From Candidatus Kuenenia stuttgartensis (GTDB lineage Bacteria; Planctomycetota; Planctomycetia; Planctomycetales; Planctomycetaceae): a stretch of DNA of 38,121 bases. A program made the position numbers and the translations under genes. The DNA lies in NCBI GenBank assembly GCA_945904015.1, contig CAMDPK010000065.1, positions 1-38,121 of the forward strand. The letters are read 5' to 3'. Of the stretch, positions 17,151 to 25,856 are shown one piece after another. The notes under the pieces were generated by a model. The model saw nothing but the letters and a program-made list of their open reading frames with translations. It was not told the origin of the DNA and made no database searches. The first letter of the stretch is position 1. Each line of letters begins with the position of its first letter.

Positions 17151-17283
17151 AGTTCTGTTCCTTGCCGAATGCCAAAATCATGGCCGGTAGGCCCTGGTGG
17201 CGAGTATAAATGGACCGTGCAGAGCATGAAACGGTGCGTCAGCCGTTCTTCACCAAGGTCCAGCTTGCGGGAATCCGACATCA

Positions 17284-18117
17284 ATGTCCGAACTTTTGGC
17301 CAAACGCGATGTGTTGCTGGCTCGGCTGGCCGGTTACGGCCGAGTCGCCGTCGCGTTTTCTGGCGGCGTGGACAGCGCGGTGGTGGCTCGCGCGGCGCAA
17401 GAGGCTTGCGGAGACAGAGCGGTCGCGGTCACGGCCGTCAGTCTGAGCCTGGCGTCCGGTGAATTGGAGCAGGCTCAGGCCGTAGCGGCCCTGATCGGGA
17501 TTCGGCATGTCGTGCTCAGGACGGAGGAATTCGCGAACGAGAGTTACCTCGCGAACCCGGCGAACCGCTGCTACTTCTGCAAGACCGAGCTGTACTCGCG
17601 GCTCGAATCACGGCTGAGCGAATTCGAGGCGGACGTGATCTGCAACGGCGCGAACCTGGATGATGTCGGCGACTACCGCCCTGGTATGACCGCCGCGAAA
17701 GAGCACTCGGTCCGCAGTCCCCTCATCGAAGCCGGCCTGACGAAGTCCGATGTCCGCGAACTTGCCAAGCTGTGGTTGTTGCCCTGTTGGGACAAACCTG
17801 CGATGCCATGTCTTTCGAGCCGCATCGCCTACGGAGTCGCCGTCACTCCCGAACGAGTCCGCCGCATCGACGCGGCTGAGGGTTTCCTGCGACGCGAATT
17901 CGGCCTCCGCGAATTCCGAGTCCGCTGTGAAGCCAACGACCTCGCACGAATCGAAGTCGCGCTCGGTGAAGTCACACCGCTGTTGAACGCGACTACCTTT
18001 GAACACATCTCCCGCGAGTTGCGTTCGCTCGGCTTCCGCTGCGTGACGCTCGACCTCGAAGGTTTTCGGTCGGGCAACCTCAACGCACTGGTGCCGCTGG
18101 AGACTCTGCAAGCCTAA
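17284..18117 (+). CDS. larE: LarE-type ATP-dependent sacrificial sulfur transferase
   Basis: 277 residues. The PP-loop ATP pyrophosphatase signature is 'FSGGVDSA' (residues 25-32). 'NRCYFCKTELY' supplies Cys96 and Cys99, and 'PAMPCLSSRIAYG' supplies Cys176, which carries the same number as the sacrificial sulfur donor of Lactobacillus plantarum LarE as I recall it. LarE activates and sulfurates the pyridinium precursor of the nickel-pincer nucleotide cofactor of lactate racemase. A CxxC plus third Cys arrangement is found in LarE homologues thought to bind a 4Fe-4S cluster, so that variant is plausible here. No larB, larC or larA lies in the window. The start is the ATG at 17284; the upstream 133 nt are shared with the divergent cytochrome gene. 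Confidence 0.85.
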   Translation: MSELLAKRDVLLARLAGYGRVAVAFSGGVDSAVVARAAQEACGDRAVAVTAVSLSLASGELEQAQAVAALIGIRHVVLRTEEFANESYLANPANRCYFCKTELYSRLESRLSEFEADVICNGANLDDVGDYRPGMTAAKEHSVRSPLIEAGLTKSDVRELAKLWLLPCWDKPAMPCLSSRIAYGVAVTPERVRRIDAAEGFLRREFGLREFRVRCEANDLARIEVALGEVTPLLNATTFEHISRELRSLGFRCVTLDLEGFRSGNLNALVPLETLQA

Positions 18118-18248
18118 CGGCACAGCACACCTTCCCGGCGGGCGTGGGAGCATTGAACGTCCAGAACTCAGGCACGCGGGGCGGATGACGTGAACCGAGA
18201 AGCGGAACTGAGTGCGCCATCCCGCGTTGCCTGCAGTGATTTGTTCGA

Positions 18249-18671
18249 TCATAGGTCATCAGGAGTCACTTTGATCGATGTCACCGTCTCACCTAGCTTG
18301 TCTTTAAAAATGTAATGCGCGGTAACACCGTTATCTCTGAACAGTTTCATGTCGGGATTCGTCCTGTAATAAAGTAAAAGCTTGGGCTTTATTTTTGCGG
18401 TGACCTCACCCGGATCAATCTCACTTTTGGATACATTTATCAGCGTGTAGCAATAGGTCAGGCATCTTCCAGGGCCTGGCATGGTGGTATCCCACCGCGT
18501 ATCACTGTCCACGTTTAGAGGCAAGCGCGCATTCAAATTCATGGAAGTCTGCACGAGCTTTTCCTCTACGGAGTTGCCGGAGTTGCTGCGCTGCAAATGA
18601 ATAAAGGTTGAAACCCCCACGGAAATGCCAATGACAACTGCCACGATGACTTGAATTCGCTTATGATTCAT
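18249..18671 (-). CDS. Small membrane-anchored protein of unknown function, AT-richer than neighbours
   Basis: 140 residues. An N-terminal hydrophobic helix (residues ~7-25, 'VIVAVVIGISVGVSTFI') anchors an extracytoplasmic domain with 'LPLNVDSDTRWDTTMPGPGR', 'YCYTLINVS' and 'YYRTNPDMKLFRDNGVTAHY'. This pattern recalls a family of unnamed small exported proteins scattered in proteobacteria and other phyla (from memory, not searched). Codons are richer in A/T than in the flanking genes (many aaa, tta, ata, aca), which hints at acquisition by transfer. The surrounding few hundred bases are gene-poor. No ribosome site is obvious. Confidence 0.65.
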   Translation of the reverse strand: MNHKRIQVIVAVVIGISVGVSTFIHLQRSNSGNSVEEKLVQTSMNLNARLPLNVDSDTRWDTTMPGPGRCLTYCYTLINVSKSEIDPGEVTAKIKPKLLLYYRTNPDMKLFRDNGVTAHYIFKDKLGETVTSIKVTPDDL

Positions 18672-19177
18672 GACATTAAATCCATCCCGATCGAACAGTT
18701 AAGTGAGCTGCACGCGGCCTTTCACGACTGGGACGCTCGATGCGGCCATGGAATGCGGGGCCAAAGTATCGTTGGGAAAATGAGTTGCCAAGTCACTGTT
18801 GAAGCTGCGGTCGTTCCCCCCCCGGCCGAGATAGGCCGCACGCCGTCGATCACGAATTATGCTCGCACGCGGGGACTATCGAAATAGACCGCGCTCGGTC
18901 CTCTTTTCACACACATGCGACGATATTCGTCGCTGAAGTCGCAAGATTTCAGGTCGGAACTACAGGAGCGTGAACTCGATTGACGCGAAAGCCTTCCGCT
19001 CGACGAGATGAACAAGTCGGCTTTGAAAACGCTTAGTGGGTTGCTCGCCACCGATGCCGACCGCGCGCTGCTTGACCAGATCACCGGTCCGAACAAGCAA
19101 TTCGGTGGCGGCTTGCCAACCCCGTCAGCACCAAATCCGTAGAACGCATTCGAGAAATCCCTCGCTTGCGCTTCGGG
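18672..19177. other. Gene-poor interval with one decayed stretch
   Basis: 506 bases without a convincing gene. It holds a run of eight C residues at about 18816-18823 and the broken frame described at 18915-19142. I see no inverted repeat of the kind found elsewhere and no intact transposase. Confidence 0.6.
18915..19142 (+). pseudogene. Possible remnant of a small gene with an internal stop
   Basis: One frame runs from ATG 18915 to TAG 19140-19142 and is broken only by a TGA at 18981-18983. The second half reads 'MNKSALKTLSGLLATDADRA' and then 'LLDQITGPNKQ', which looks protein-like and helical. I do not recognise the family. It may be the tail of a decayed gene; chance is a real alternative. 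Confidence 0.2.
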
Positions 19178-20323
19178 CTAGTTGACGGCAACCTTCTCAC
19201 GTTTGACCGGTTTGTCTTTCCACCGGAAGTCCATCTCCAGGGCCTTATTGGAGAGCATCAGCAGCAGCTCTTCGTTCATGGTGGGGCAGGGGAGATGTGG
19301 ACAAGCGGTTTGCAGGTTGGTCGTGTCGAACTCTGGGTCGTCGCGCCAGTAAGAGTTGTAGACGCGGATCTGTTCGTAGAAGAGGCGTTCGATGTCGTCC
19401 GGATTTTCGATCGGCTTGCCGTAGCCGCTGAACTCCGCCCCGTTGAAACCGTAGGACTTTTCGAGCACGTCGCGAATCATCACGGAAGTGATCCGTTCGC
19501 GCGGCGTCAGGTGGTACGTCTGCCCGTGATGCTGCGGGTGCGTGACGATGAACGAGATGATTTTCGAGACCCAATCGACCGGGATGAAATTCTTGGTTTC
19601 GGTGCCGTCGAGCGAGATCCGCATTTTCTTCTGGCCCTCTGTCTGAGAGCCGATCATGCCCATTGAGTTGACGAGCGTGTGAGCCAATTCCAGGCAGGCG
19701 TAGAAGCCGTGGAACGTGGAAGTGAAGCCGGTCTTCGAATCGCCGACGATGATGGAGGGACGGTAAATGGTTGGTGGACTGAGGAACTCGGCGGAACGCA
19801 CGAGTTTCTCGGCGGCCATTTTGCTTTCTTCGTAGGGGTTGCTCATTTGCTGGCCGAGGTCGAGATCGCTCTCCATGATCCGCCCAGTGCGCAGGCCGGC
19901 GACGTAGGCGGTCGAGACGTGATGGAAGTCGCGGATGCCGGTTTCTTGGCAGAGTTCGAGGGCGTTCTGCACCCCCTTGATGTTGGAGCGATACGGCTCA
20001 CTGTCTTCGCTGGTGGCGACGAAGCTGAGGCTCGCGGCGTTGTGCAGGATGCTGTCGCAATTCTCATCGACCCAATGTCGAGCAGTGGCATCCAAACCGA
20101 AGAACGGCTCGGTGATGTCTCCTTCGAGCACATACGGGCGTGGCATCTTGCGTTGCAGCAAGTCTTCCCACGTTCCCATCAGGGACTCGATGCGGTCTTC
20201 AGCCGTTTGACGGCGGCTGCCGCGAACGACCGCCGCGACGGGCACGTCGGCCAGCATCAGATCTCGCAGTAGATAGCGTCCCAGCAGGCCGGTCGCTCCG
20301 GTCAACAGAATATGATAATTCAT
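19178..20323 (-). CDS. Thioester-reductase-like extended SDR (NAD-binding 4 family)
   Basis: 381 residues. The NAD(P) motif 'TGATGLLG' is at residues 8-15. 'HVSTAYVAG' (135-143) carries the catalytic Ser/Thr and 'YEESK' places Tyr164 and Lys168, the extended-SDR catalytic pair. 'HNAASLSF' and 'NIKGVQNALELC' are typical of the male-sterility/thioester reductase group, which reduces acyl thioesters or acts on fatty-acid derived substrates. Downstream 'YRPSIIVGDSKTG' binds substrate in relatives. There is no carrier-protein or adenylation domain, so it is a stand-alone reductase. It is followed upstream by the RND transporter on the same strand, but 346 nt and a palindrome separate them, so separate transcription is likely. 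Start at ATG 20323 has no clear ribosome site. Confidence 0.85.
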   Translation of the reverse strand: MNYHILLTGATGLLGRYLLRDLMLADVPVAAVVRGSRRQTAEDRIESLMGTWEDLLQRKMPRPYVLEGDITEPFFGLDATARHWVDENCDSILHNAASLSFVATSEDSEPYRSNIKGVQNALELCQETGIRDFHHVSTAYVAGLRTGRIMESDLDLGQQMSNPYEESKMAAEKLVRSAEFLSPPTIYRPSIIVGDSKTGFTSTFHGFYACLELAHTLVNSMGMIGSQTEGQKKMRISLDGTETKNFIPVDWVSKIISFIVTHPQHHGQTYHLTPRERITSVMIRDVLEKSYGFNGAEFSGYGKPIENPDDIERLFYEQIRVYNSYWRDDPEFDTTNLQTACPHLPCPTMNEELLLMLSNKALEMDFRWKDKPVKREKVAVN

Positions 20324-20669
20324 CGTTTGAAATTCGGGTGCGGGAGGAAATTTGGTGGGTGAAGCGGTGGGATGTTGTCACCCCGAGACGATGGTTTGAC
20401 GTGATTTCACCGTCGGCAACTCGCGGGGGAGTTTAGTCGGTCCAGGTGGATTCACAACCGAATTCTCACCAGCAAACGCCAGGAATAGCTGCTTCATCCC
20501 CGCATCATCCGGCCGACAGACAGAACCGTCAGAGTCGCAGCAGCCGGGGAGTCACCGCCGTTCGCACACGCAGTGGTCCAGGCGGAATCCCAGACTGTGT
20601 CCCTCAGGCCCTTGTGGCCTGAATGATTCGAGAACGAGCCAGGAATCGAGTGAGCCACAAGGGCTCTGA
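20324..20669. other. Intergenic region containing palindrome G
   Basis: 346 bases. The only structure I see is the inverted repeat at 20608-20664, which directly follows the transporter gene. The part next to the SDR start presumably holds its promoter, but no box is clear. Confidence 0.5.
20608..20664. repeat. Nested palindrome, family G
   Basis: 11-bp arms GCCCTTGTGGC at 20608-20618 and its complement at 20654-20664, extended imperfectly outward and inward (GATTCGAGAACGAG versus GAATCGAGTGAG region). The left arm is itself AGGCC-CTTGT-GGCCT. It lies 5 nt after the transporter stop. Confidence 0.75.
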
Positions 20670-22898
20670 CTACACCAGCGGGTTCTCGTCGGTCGTGCGG
20701 AAGATTTGCAGGTTGAGCCGATTTCGCAGACGCTGCAAGAAGTGTGGACCTTGCAGCGGAGTGCTCGGATGAAGATGAGCCTCCGCGAGTTCGGCGAGAC
20801 GCTTCGTGTGAAAGAACCCCAACATGCACGGCAAGAGCACCGAGTCGCCGATCAAAGACATTGTCAGCGTCGCGCCCATCAGCCACCCAAACAGAGCGGT
20901 CGGACCGAAGCTGCTGAACGTCAAAGCCAACATGCCGATCGACATGATCACCGTGGATTGCAGGATGGGTGGACCGGTTTGTTGCAAGGCGACGCGGGTG
21001 GCTTGAGCCTTGTCGCCGGTGGCCAGCAACTCTTCTTGATACCGCACCAGCATGTGGAACGAGCCGTCCACCGCGATGCCCAAGGCGATGCTGCCCGCCA
21101 TCATCATGCTGATGTCCACGGGGTGACCGACCCACCCCAAGAATCCAAAGACGTAGACGATCGGCGCGAGATTGGGGAGCATCCCAATGAATCCGGCGTT
21201 GAACCACTTCAGCGAGACGATCATCACCACCATGATTGACCAAAAGGCATACACGAAGGACGACCAGAAGCCGGTGTAGATGTCCTTTTGGGCCTGTTCG
21301 ATCAGCGGCGAGATACCGGTCAGTAGAACCGGCGCGTTGCCCAGCGAAGCTCGCAGTTCCTCCAGAGTCTTTTGTCCGACTCCTCGGCCCTCCGCATTGA
21401 GGTTGGCGGAGATTCGCCAGTATTGCTCGCCGCCCGCGAGGAAGTCGTTCTCTTTTTGTCGCTTTGTGGCTCGTTCCAACAATTGGGCCAATGCCAAGCC
21501 GCTGGGCATGTCAGTGGGAAACATCGATGCCAGCGACGTTGTGTGCGCGATGACGGGATGTGCCGAAATTAGGCTTTCCAACTCGCGGACGTATGTCAGC
21601 TTCGCGACGAATGGCAGCGATGCCAGTTGAGGATTGCGTCCGAAATCCACTGTGATTTCGATGGTGTCGGTGTTCGCCAGATCGGCTTGAATGCGGCGGA
21701 CATCTCGAAGCACGACGCTATTCTTGGGAAAGAACTCCAGTGGATCAATGTGCGAACGGAGGTGCATCATCCCGACGCCGCACAACAGCGAGGCCACGAC
21801 GCCGACGGCCACCACCGACTTGCTGCGGACGAGAAACCAATCCGAAATTCGCACAAACCAGCTATTTTCCGCTGCCTCAGCGCCGCGACGTTGAGGACGA
21901 CAAACACCGATGACTGCTGGAGTCAGCACCAATCCAACCGACAAGGCCACCAGACTTCCCAGCGTGCCAGCCCAACCGAATTGACGCACGGGAATGAACT
22001 CGCTGACGCACAGCGAGACCGAACCGATCGCGGCCGTAAACGTGGCCAGACAGCACGGTTTCACGGCATGATGAAACATGACTTGAAACCGGTCGACGTG
22101 ACCTTCGGCATTGGTGTAGTAGCTCAACAGATGCACGCAAACTTCGAGCGTGAAGACCATGACCATCACCGGCAGCGCGTCGATGACGAAGTTCATCTCG
22201 CCACCGCACCACTTCAGAATGGCGACTGTCAATTGCGTGGCGAAGACGGTCAGTGCCAGGATCATCCCGGTCATGCGCCAGTCGCGAAGCTGCACGTACA
22301 ACAAGCAGAGGCAAATCCCCAACGAAACGAAGAAGAATTTCTTGTTGGGCTCGCGGCCGCCCAGGCGATTGAGTTCGTCGATGACAACCGGCGCGCCCGC
22401 GATGTTGACGTCGTGTCCTTCGAGTTGACAGTACTTCAAGACTTCGCGGATGGACGTCACGGCTCCGGAGCGATCTTTGATACCGTGATCCGAGAGTGTC
22501 ACGACGATGCCCACTCGCTCGCCAGAGGGCGAGATGAACAACCCGCGCAGACGCTGCTCAATGTCCGCATCGGTGACAGTCAACTCGTGCATGACGTCGC
22601 GCATGCGTTGCGGAGTCCAGCAGTGGCGGACTCCCGGCGAACGTTCAATTCGACCGGCGATGCTCTCGATTAGATCATCGCCGAGACTGCGATCCAGCCC
22701 GACAAGAATCACTTCCTCAGCACCGAACCGCAGTTTGAATTCGTCGTATTCGCGGCGGACTTCCGACTTCTCCGGCAGCCACGCCTCGATGTTGTTGTTC
22801 GAGGGAATTGTCTCAGCGTGGTAATGCAGAAGCGGAAAGACCGCCAACGCCAGCAGCAACAAGCGCGAACTGTATTTCTTGTAAAACGAAGAAAGCAT
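20670..22898 (-). CDS. RND superfamily (MMPL-type) transporter
   Basis: 742 residues. The layout is that of a 12-segment RND exporter made of two similar halves. TM1 is at residues ~10-26, then a large periplasmic loop with 'IEAWLPEKSEVRREYDEF', then a cluster of about five TMs (~190-345), TM7 near 365-385, a second periplasmic loop (~390-580) and a last cluster (~585-715). The conserved 'GIAVDGSFHMLVRYQEE' in the second half corresponds to the 'D-x-x-x-H/Y' region of MMPL/SSD proteins, and 'FTLEVCVHLLSYYTNAEG' is its counterpart in the first half. Relatives move lipids, hopanoids or hydrophobic compounds out of the inner membrane, driven by protons. No membrane-fusion or outer-membrane partner is adjacent. 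Substrate unknown. Confidence 0.9.
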   Translation of the reverse strand: MLSSFYKKYSSRLLLLALAVFPLLHYHAETIPSNNNIEAWLPEKSEVRREYDEFKLRFGAEEVILVGLDRSLGDDLIESIAGRIERSPGVRHCWTPQRMRDVMHELTVTDADIEQRLRGLFISPSGERVGIVVTLSDHGIKDRSGAVTSIREVLKYCQLEGHDVNIAGAPVVIDELNRLGGREPNKKFFFVSLGICLCLLYVQLRDWRMTGMILALTVFATQLTVAILKWCGGEMNFVIDALPVMVMVFTLEVCVHLLSYYTNAEGHVDRFQVMFHHAVKPCCLATFTAAIGSVSLCVSEFIPVRQFGWAGTLGSLVALSVGLVLTPAVIGVCRPQRRGAEAAENSWFVRISDWFLVRSKSVVAVGVVASLLCGVGMMHLRSHIDPLEFFPKNSVVLRDVRRIQADLANTDTIEITVDFGRNPQLASLPFVAKLTYVRELESLISAHPVIAHTTSLASMFPTDMPSGLALAQLLERATKRQKENDFLAGGEQYWRISANLNAEGRGVGQKTLEELRASLGNAPVLLTGISPLIEQAQKDIYTGFWSSFVYAFWSIMVVMIVSLKWFNAGFIGMLPNLAPIVYVFGFLGWVGHPVDISMMMAGSIALGIAVDGSFHMLVRYQEELLATGDKAQATRVALQQTGPPILQSTVIMSIGMLALTFSSFGPTALFGWLMGATLTMSLIGDSVLLPCMLGFFHTKRLAELAEAHLHPSTPLQGPHFLQRLRNRLNLQIFRTTDENPLV

Positions 22899-23241
22899 GT
22901 TGCGATCGAATCGATGCGAGAGGGCGTCGAGGAGGGCGCTCGCCCGTCCGCGAGCACGACCGGCAAGATTGACTGCTCGGAGCAGTCAGACTCGACCAGC
23001 AAGGTTCGCCTGAGACGCAAGACGGGCTTGTTGCTGATTGTCTATCGAGCCGTTTCTGCCGTGTCCCCAAGGCGATTCCCCGCCGTTTGCCCCAGCCCTG
23101 CGAGAAACAGACTCGCCCTAAGCAACTTCGGAAAAGTCTCGCTTGCTTTCGGAATCGGCTGCCCGGAAACCCCGTCAGGAATCACCTGAGAATGCAAACG
23201 TTCTCACGACGGGTTCACATCGAAGTTGCGGCGAGACGGGA
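22899..23241. other. Intergenic region with a short palindrome
   Basis: 343 bases between the transporter and the PilZ-like gene. It holds the 9-bp palindrome at 22970-22988; otherwise I see no gene or repeat. Confidence 0.5.
22970..22988. promoter_or_regulatory. Short palindrome upstream of the RND transporter
   Basis: TGACTGCTC and GAGCAGTCA flank one base, 72-90 nt upstream of the transporter ATG. It could be an operator for a dimeric regulator; a chance hairpin cannot be excluded. Confidence 0.3.
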
Positions 23242-23598
23242 TCACTCGTCGTCTTCGACCTTGCCGAGAAACCGGCCGCCGCTCATGAACATGCCATTGT
23301 CGGCGGGACGACACCATTCGATGGCGACTCGATAGCGATACTCACGAGTGTCGCTGGCCATCTTGACGGTGGCATCTCCCGGAGAAACAGAACCGCGATG
23401 CAACAGCCCGATGCCGAAGCGGCTAATCTCGCGAGTCATCGCCGGTACGACTGAGCCGCGCGCGGTGACGATTTCCGCCGGAACGGACAACTCCAGACGC
23501 TCGGCCGAGCGTTGAATGGAGGGATCGAGTTTCTCGATGCTCTCCAAAACGGCGTGCAAGTCTTGCAGTGTGGGGCGGCTCCAGGGATCGGCAGACAT
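23242..23598 (-). CDS. PilZ-like domain protein with degenerate c-di-GMP motif
   Basis: 118 residues from the ATG at 23598, preceded by GGAG about 8 nt upstream; a longer start at 23637 adds 13 residues without a ribosome site. The domain has the PilZ beta-barrel outline: 'RSAERLELSVPAEIV', then 'TREISRFGIGLLH', then 'YRYRVAIEWCRPAD' and 'SGGRFLG'. In c-di-GMP-binding PilZ domains the first segment has RxxxR and the second D/NxSxxG. Here the Ser and Gly of the second motif remain ('EISRFG') but Asp/Asn is replaced by Glu, and the first motif is not clean, so nucleotide binding is doubtful. A short Asp/Leu/Glu-rich helix precedes the domain. No enzymatic domain is attached. Confidence 0.72.
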   Translation of the reverse strand: MSADPWSRPTLQDLHAVLESIEKLDPSIQRSAERLELSVPAEIVTARGSVVPAMTREISRFGIGLLHRGSVSPGDATVKMASDTREYRYRVAIEWCRPADNGMFMSGGRFLGKVEDDE

Positions 23599-23874
23599 CT
23601 CGTCACTCCGGCAATCGAAGGGGTTTCGCAAGGCCATGCCGAGCGGCCTGACCGCTTCAGCTTCGAAACTATAGGTCAGCTTTGCGGAACACGATGCAGA
23701 GGTTTGCGAGATTTTCTTGAGCGTCAGTCAGCTATCGCGGCGCGAAACTTGGTTTCGCGATGACGATTATGCCGGACGCATCAATTGGGAAGAGTCGCAG
23801 TGAAATCATCCACGTATCAAGAAAATGATTTCGCGGTGACGGAAGGGGCCGTCTGCGGTTCAGAATCACGAGCG

Positions 23875-25695
23875 TCAACCGCGCGGCCACGAAGCGGGAT
23901 CTTGCGGATCTTTCCTCGGCTGCTTCGGAAATCGAATTGGTTCTGGGATCAGTTCCATTCGGCGTCGCAGTCCGAAGCCGATCACCACTGCGGAGGCCAT
24001 CGCTGCCAAGACCAGCAACGGCCGCTTCCAGGCGCGAGACCGAGAGGATGAATCGCCAAGTCCAATTCCAGCATTGCTGTCCGTAAGCTCTTCGGGAGGT
24101 GGCGGAGCAATACGGTCCTCGTCGTCCAGCGCGGAAAGCGAGGGACCGGTTTCCAAGTCCGCGTCTAATTTCAAGGAGGGGAGCTTGCCTAACTCGTTCG
24201 GTTCGGTCGTTTGCTCGTAGCCGGCGGTGGTCAGTCCGGTCGCTGCGTCAAACTCGGCCGCCGATTGCAACGAGATCTGGCCGGCGGGGCGCGTTCGGTT
24301 TTGTGTTGTTCCCGGAACGATGTCGATATTCGCGCCAGAGTTCGAATTCATTCGCCCAGAGGTACCGCTGGGCATGCTCGGCTCGGTCGGACGTGTCGTA
24401 GACCGTTGAAACCGTGAAGGCAAAGTATTCGTGTCGATAATCAACTCGCCGTTGAGCATTGCTCCTTGAGACTTCGCCGGCGGAGCGAATTCTTCAATGT
24501 CTGCCTGGCTGAGGTGTCCTTTTGCCGTGGGCGAGCTACTGGTGCGAAGCGAGGTTGGCGGAGCGGAGACGTCGACTTTGTCCTCCGAGCTCACCGACGA
24601 TTCGTCGCCGTCCATTTCTCGTCGCCAGTCATCGAGTGTTTGCTGCACCTGCTGGCGTCGGTCGATCACTTTTTGCCCGGCTACAGTTCTGGGTGCGTCA
24701 ACTGTGCGTTTCACCGATTGCACTTCCGCGGGAACGATCACTTCGTCGTTCAAATCTTCTGTCACTTCATCACGTAACAGGCTCCGAAATGATCCAGCAG
24801 CCGGTTCATCAATTTCGTCGAGAAATTTTCGTTGGCTCGGTGACGCCGATGGGGACGTTTGGCGATTGGGTGAAACAGCCGCCACGGCCGACTTGGCAAC
24901 ATTTTTCTTCGCCGCCGGAACACGCTGATTTTCGAGTTCATCGGCCTCTTCAGAGATTTCGTCGTTGCCTTCTTCGTCATCGAAAAAGTTGACGGTTGCG
25001 ACTTGCTTCTCCGACCGTTTCGTGGTCGTCGGACCGATGACCGAGTTCTTGAAGGGGTCTTCGTCCAAAGATCTTGTTTTACCGGCCGTCGATTTCGCGG
25101 ATGAGTTGGAGGCGGCTGTTCCCTTCGCGGTCGGGCGAGATTCCGGCAGTTCGTCCTCAAAAAGCGAATCGTCATTCAGCAGGTCGGTCACCGGGCGTTT
25201 GATCGTGTCGCGTCGAGCAATTTCCGCACGATCAGCGGGCTTCGACGTCTTGGACTGACTGCCCGTTGTCTTTGCTGATCGAGTCGATGTGTCCTTCGCA
25301 TCGTCGGGCTGTTGGCGAGCTGCCACGGCTCGCTCGGTTGCACTGGCCGTGGGCTTTCGAGCCGGGTCCGTCGGTTTCGCCTTGGCCTTGCCATCTTTTT
25401 TTGCGACTTGCTCGTCGGTGTCTTCGACGTAGTCAGATTCGGGGCGAACCTTCTTGCGGTTGATGAACTTCCCCTTGTCCTTCTCGGCAAGTTCTTTCTT
25501 GTCCGCACGGTGGTCGCGGTCGTTCTTGGAGAAGAGTCGGGGGCCAGCATGGCAACCCAGGAACGAAGCCCCCATGAGCACGGCCAACCCAACGACGGCG
25601 GCCTGACGTCTCGACGCGCGTTTGAATCCGTTCACGGCGATTTTCCTGCGGCTCGATGATTGCGATGACTCCGGTTCCGTCCGGAGTTCAGTCAT
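23875..25695 (-). CDS. Long disordered lipoprotein with C-terminal membrane anchor
   Basis: 606 residues. A basic N-terminus is followed by a hydrophobic stretch and a lipobox ('ASFLGC', Cys48), so the protein is predicted to be lipidated. Residues ~55-550 are low-complexity, rich in Lys, Asp, Glu, Ser and Thr, with no recognisable domain, for example 'KKDGKAKAKPTDPARKPTA'. Near the end a single hydrophobic helix (~559-576, 'LLVLAAMASAVVIGFG') is flanked by basic residues and followed by a 30-residue basic/proline tail. Two anchors joined by about 500 flexible residues could tether two membranes or membrane faces (inference). I do not recognise a family. An alternative reading is that the first hydrophobic stretch is an ordinary TM helix. 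Confidence 0.72.
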   Translation of the reverse strand: MTELRTEPESSQSSSRRKIAVNGFKRASRRQAAVVGLAVLMGASFLGCHAGPRLFSKNDRDHRADKKELAEKDKGKFINRKKVRPESDYVEDTDEQVAKKDGKAKAKPTDPARKPTASATERAVAARQQPDDAKDTSTRSAKTTGSQSKTSKPADRAEIARRDTIKRPVTDLLNDDSLFEDELPESRPTAKGTAASNSSAKSTAGKTRSLDEDPFKNSVIGPTTTKRSEKQVATVNFFDDEEGNDEISEEADELENQRVPAAKKNVAKSAVAAVSPNRQTSPSASPSQRKFLDEIDEPAAGSFRSLLRDEVTEDLNDEVIVPAEVQSVKRTVDAPRTVAGQKVIDRRQQVQQTLDDWRREMDGDESSVSSEDKVDVSAPPTSLRTSSSPTAKGHLSQADIEEFAPPAKSQGAMLNGELIIDTNTLPSRFQRSTTRPTEPSMPSGTSGRMNSNSGANIDIVPGTTQNRTRPAGQISLQSAAEFDAATGLTTAGYEQTTEPNELGKLPSLKLDADLETGPSLSALDDEDRIAPPPPEELTDSNAGIGLGDSSSRSRAWKRPLLVLAAMASAVVIGFGLRRRMELIPEPIRFPKQPRKDPQDPASWPRG

Positions 25696-25799
25696 CTCGG
25701 TTCATCGACCCCACGGAAGACATCGCCTTAACCAGCTTGTCCAAGCTGTGAAGCCTTAACGGATTGATAGACGTGACGCAGGTTGCCGAGTTTGACAAG

Positions 25800-25852
25800 C
25801 AGAAGGCAGTCGGCAGAAAGCAGAATGCAGTGGCTTTCAAAACTGCCTTCTG
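25800..25852. repeat. Inverted repeat with GCAGAAGGCAGT units, family H
   Basis: 11-bp arms at 25800-25810 (CAGAAGGCAGT) and 25842-25852, with further GCAGAA-type direct units in between. It ends 4 nt from the stop of the SDR gene at 25857. Confidence 0.7.
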
Positions 25853-25856
25853 GTTC

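Noticed and set aside
18672-19177. Insertion sequence or transposase remnant
   Set aside because: No terminal inverted repeats, target duplication or recognisable transposase motif could be seen; only a weak broken frame remains.
21627-22673. Open frame of 348 codons on the plus strand
   Set aside because: Antisense to the RND transporter; composition is His/Gln/Arg-rich as expected from a shadow frame.
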